Shown here: positions 8,253-10,946 of the stretch, in pieces
Layout of the letters: each line of letters begins with the position of its first letter
How positions within the stretch are numbered: position 1 is the stretch's first letter
NCBI GenBank assembly: GCA_003024985.2
Contig: PXIH01S0000772.1
Source of the DNA: Euperipatoides rowelli
Lineage: Eukaryota; Onychophora; Udeonychophora; Euonychophora; Peripatopsidae
Reading direction: 5' to 3' (one strand)
Length of the DNA: 10,946 bases
Made by a program: the position numbers and the translations under genes
Notes under the pieces: model-generated
Databases searched by the model: none
Seen by the model: only the letters and a program-made list of their open reading frames with translations
Told to the model about the DNA's origin: nothing

Positions 8253-8423
8253 AAAACAAAGCATATGGAATGCACGAGCAAATAAACAGAAAATAACTGA
8301 ACAGTTATTACATATAATAAAAATATTACAGACTAAGCAATCGTATATACATAATGGCATATCTATATATTATCGCTTTTTAATAATAGTGTAAGCTACG
8401 CAAAAATTTAGAAGTTTCTAAGG

Positions 8424-8443
8424 TTTTTTTTTTTTTTTTTTTT
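8424..8443 (+). repeat. T20 run followed by AACAG
   Basis: Twenty Ts then AACAG resemble a polypyrimidine tract and splice acceptor, but the sequence after it (CAAAGTATATTTAATATTTAA) has stops and no matching donor or domain. It could also be a reverse-oriented poly(A) tail of a retroposed sequence. Confidence 0.7.
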
Positions 8444-8493
8444 AACAGCAAAGTATATTTAATATTTAACTTGTCTACGGAACACTATATTAA

Positions 8494-8513
8494 AATAATA
8501 ATAATAATAATAA
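8494..8513 (+). repeat. (AAT)n microsatellite
   Basis: Six AAT units plus AA. Simple repeat with no coding context. Confidence 0.9.
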
Positions 8514-8622
8514 ATATTTGTTTATCATGATTCTAAAAGACAAGGAAAAAAACAATGGCCGAATTTTGCTTCATCATTTGCAATCATTTTAGAGCCTGCA
8601 CAGTGAGTCCAATATATCTTAT

Positions 8623-8641
8623 GGGTGGGGGTGGGGGTGGG
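8623..8641 (+). repeat. G-quadruplex motif
   Basis: GGGT GGGGGT GGGGGT GGG gives four G-runs of at least three, separated by single Ts. Single-base loops usually make very stable parallel quadruplexes. It lies on the sense strand of the gene, so the intron RNA would carry it too. A 99-codon frame at 8555-8854 crosses it but reads as a glycine run between AT-rich filler and is probably not coding. Confidence 0.8.
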
Positions 8642-9174
8642 TTTGTATTTAATTATGCATGTATAGTATTTGATTTTCATATTTCCCTAACACAAACTGA
8701 TAGTAAACTGAAATGTAGGAATGAAGATCTTTTTAAATTAAAAATACGTAGTCTATTACATAAAATGTACGAGCTTCTAAGACATTTTATAATTCCAAAA
8801 TGCAAATATAAATTTGAATACAATATTTTAAAATGTGTACGATTGTACGCATGAGTAAATGATCTTTTCAGTTAAGTTCACCCCTTAGGAATAAGGACTA
8901 CGGTAGGAAAGTTATTTCAACCCTCCCATAGTAATCAGCACTTCCAAAAAAACGCTGAAATAACATATACATGAAAAATATATATTTAATGACTATTGTA
9001 AAATCATAAAAATACAATTTTTTTTCTATGTTTCGTCATCTTATTTGTATTGATGAAAATAAAGCACATACTGTAGTTCCTTATTTTTATCTGCTTATTT
9101 GGTAATTATAGTAATGTATTTGAGATAATGTTGGCTTCAATCTTCCTTTTTAAATGAGTTAGATTTTATACGAG

Positions 9175-9230
9175 CCAGTGTCGGAATGGTAAGGTCGGCG
9201 ACTGCCGAAGGCCAGCTCCCCCCACCCCCC
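9175..9230. repeat. GC-rich repeat fragment with C-rich and A-rich end
   Basis: An isolated GC-rich patch containing TCGGC GACT GCCGA (hairpin at about 9195-9208) and AAGGCCAGCTCC, ending in a C-rich run and then poly(A). Composition and tail suggest a decayed dispersed repeat. Family not identified. Confidence 0.35.
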
Positions 9231-9974
9231 AAAAAAAATATTTTTTTTTACCTAGAAACAGTACACAATTCTTAAGTAATTTATCTTTGATTTTTTCCAA
9301 ACTTTTGGATTTTGTTTTTCAGTAACACAGCAAAAATAAATATATATTTCTTAAAATGATTGTTTTAATAGATTAAAATGTTTGTCACTTAAATAGAACA
9401 AAAGAGAGAGTGTGTGATGATAATTCTATTGATATAGTATTAACATGTGGGACACTTATGATACACTGTATATCCACGTTAAGAATAATTTGATTTTTAT
9501 ACAGCTAATTATTACTGATAATAAAAATAATAAAAACGCTATAAAGTCAGTCTTTAAAATAATTTATTATTTCCTGTCGTTTATAGTAAAATTATTTCCA
9601 AAATTATTATAAATTTATACATTATTTTGTAAAGATAAAACATATCGGGGTTTTTAAAGTTCCTATTACGGTCAACTTGTTCATAAATCAATCACTTTTT
9701 TGTACAAACAGTCAAACATTAAAAAAACCAAAATAATTTACATTTTGGAGAACAATCTTTAAAATATCCTGAACTTTGAAAGTCAATAAATTTATAGACC
9801 GACGACGTGGTATTGAAACAAATGAAATAAAATGCAGTAAATGAAAATTAAACGTATAAAATAAAAATGAATAATTTCATTATTATAAAAAATATGAAAT
9901 TTTTTTTAATGAAGGCAACTTTTTAAGTCATTTAAATTATTTTAAATTTTAGCATTTTTTAATAATCAGGAAAG

Positions 9975-10055
9975 CTCATTTTTAAGTATTTTAAAGCCTC
10001 AAAAACTAACAGCTTCCAGGAGTTCCACCCTGGACTCTGTTGGAGGGCTTACAGC
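9975..10055 (-). repeat. Dispersed repeat, copy B (inverted relative of 931-995)
   Basis: On the minus strand it reads GTAAGCCCTCCAACAGAGTC, then CAGGGTGGAACTCCTGGAAG, and later GGCTTTAAAATAC. Copy A on the plus strand has GTAGTCCTCCAGTGAGTC, then CAGGGCAGAGCCCTGG, and a TTTAAAATTTT tail. The shared order and words show the two are diverged copies in opposite orientation. The hairpin core is imperfect here (CCAGG/CCTGG). Confidence 0.45.
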
Positions 10056-10382
10056 ATCCCAAAACTCAAATGATTATGTTCATGCAGAACTGTACTAGTA
10101 ACCTCCTCCATATACAACTCACCAGCCATAAAAAAAAATCCAGATGTACCGATGGGGCTTTTTTTAGCCTGTCTAACACTGATATGGGACCTTGAATTTG
10201 GACAAAGTAAAACTATTTGAAATTAATTGGAGACTAATGTATTTTGTTTTATGTTTAAGCCAGAAAGATAAAATTGTTAAAAACTTAGCATTACAAAAAA
10301 TATTTGGTATTTTAATAACGGTGGTGTAAACGAACAAAACTTTTCGTGTGAACGGAGAATAAACCATTCGTGAGTCACTGAA

Positions 10383-10399
10383 ATGAATGAATCATTCAT
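10383..10399. repeat. Small perfect inverted repeat
   Basis: ATGAATGA (10383-10390) pairs with TCATTCAT (10392-10399) around a single base. It is within an AT-rich stretch and has no assigned function. Confidence 0.6.
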
Positions 10400-10702
10400 G
10401 AATTATCTAACACTAATGGAAAGGCTGCTTTGTGGATGAGAAATGTCAAATTCGTTTATAGTTGTATTTCACAAGATTGATTAAAAATCAGAGTGTATCT
10501 TTTTTTCTCTATGAGGTTTAATCAGAAATGCTGTTTTGTTTTTCAATTATTTATGAGTTATCAAAATTTTTACTTTGCTACAAATATTAATGGGTGTAAT
10601 TGAACTAAGTCCCTGTTCAAATTGATAATTATTTCAACCGCGGCTGAACCAAGTCTCAACAATAGACTTTGTGTTAGTGTCATTTTTTCTTATCTCGGCC
10701 AG

Positions 10703-10784
10703 GTTAATTTATCTCAAACCACATGAACACAACTCTCTCAGGCATGGTTAGTTGCCATAGAAACACAACTCTGTAACAATCTTG
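10703..10784 (+). other. Splice-bounded pseudo-exon or non-coding exon candidate
   Basis: A strong polypyrimidine tract with CGGCCAG ends at 10702, and a strong donor, G|GTGAGT, begins at 10785, enclosing 82 bases. Joined to exon 2 (phase 1) it would complete Gly and then give TAA at once, and the other two frames also hit stops. It therefore cannot be the next coding exon. It may be a cryptic exon, a stop-introducing (poison) exon, a non-coding exon, or chance. Confidence 0.25.
10751..10764 (+). promoter_or_regulatory. RFX X-box-like site
   Basis: GTTGCCATAGAAAC matches the animal RFX X-box pattern (GTNRCC, short spacer, RGYAAC) at all but one position. X-boxes regulate many ciliary genes, usually near promoters. 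Here it is intronic, at least 4 kb past exon 2, flanked by two ACACAACTCT words (10729-10738 and 10764-10773). Function is inferred only from the motif. Confidence 0.3.
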
Positions 10785-10946
10785 GTGAGTTTAATTATTT
10801 GCAATAAAAATGATGTAATATCAGTTAATATAATATTTTACTTTGTGTAAACATTTGAGTTATAAACAGACAGCATTTATTTTTCTTTTCTAATTGATAA
10901 ATAAATAAACTAACAGAAATCCTGCTTTAATTACCCATTATCTTTA

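Larger units (their letters stand above)
6496..10946 (+). other. Intron 2 of the MDR gene (runs past the window end)
   Basis: It begins with GTAATT after the split Gly codon. The next exon should open by completing Gly and continue with (H/Y/F)-E-(V/G)-x-G. I found no such exon before 10946, so at least 4451 bases of intron are inferred. Sequence at 6496-7820, 8644-9170, 9231-9974 and 10056-10680 is AT-rich, with only simple repeats, for example TATATA patches near 7610-7625, 7680-7697 and 7785-7803. Confidence 0.55.

Noticed and set aside
8555-8854. 99-codon frame, the longest in the window
   Set aside because: It reads through a G-quadruplex motif as a Gly run, with AT-driven residues elsewhere and no recognisable domain or splice signals.
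10173-10367. 64-codon minus-strand frame
   Set aside because: AT-rich chance frame without a domain or exon signals.

Overview
The window looks like a piece of an animal nuclear genome. It is very AT-rich and almost entirely non-coding, with many homopolymer runs, diverged repeats and hairpins, and two short coding exons set between long GT-AG introns. The intron size, the repeat content and the style of the protein suggest an invertebrate, possibly marine, but the sequence does not fix the lineage. Nothing bacterial, viral or organellar was recognised.

The only gene I can support is on the + strand. A first coding exon (1765-1902, probable ATG at 1774) is joined across an intron of about 4.5 kb to a second exon (6393-6495). 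Together they give about 77 residues plus a split glycine codon, matching the N-terminal part of a medium-chain dehydrogenase/reductase (MDR; alcohol dehydrogenase/quinone reductase superfamily). The spliced product carries the family's VHYAGVC-x-x-D segment, in which Cys is the usual first catalytic-zinc ligand, and stops inside the downstream 'FPG-' motif. The rest of the enzyme must lie beyond position 10946, because no further convincing exon is present.

Layout: 1-1764 is upstream non-coding DNA with a possible tRNA-like relic (440-505), one copy of a dispersed repeat (931-995) and a fold-back element (1288-1427). Exon 1 follows. Intron 1 holds a likely assembly duplication bounded by two single Ns (1984-2684) and a four-unit degenerate tandem array with an internal inverted copy (4513-5173). 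Exon 2 is at 6393-6495. Intron 2 runs to the window end and holds a cluster of hairpins with LTR-like signals (about 7950-8252), a G-quadruplex motif (8623-8641), a second, inverted copy of the 931-995 repeat (9975-10055), and a segment near the end with an RFX X-box-like site inside a splice-bounded pseudo-exon (10703-10784).

The other open frames of 64-99 codons look like chance frames in AT-rich DNA or lie over repeats. I saw no complete gene system. The points most worth checking are the assembly artefact, the tandem/inverted array, and the identity of the MDR gene.
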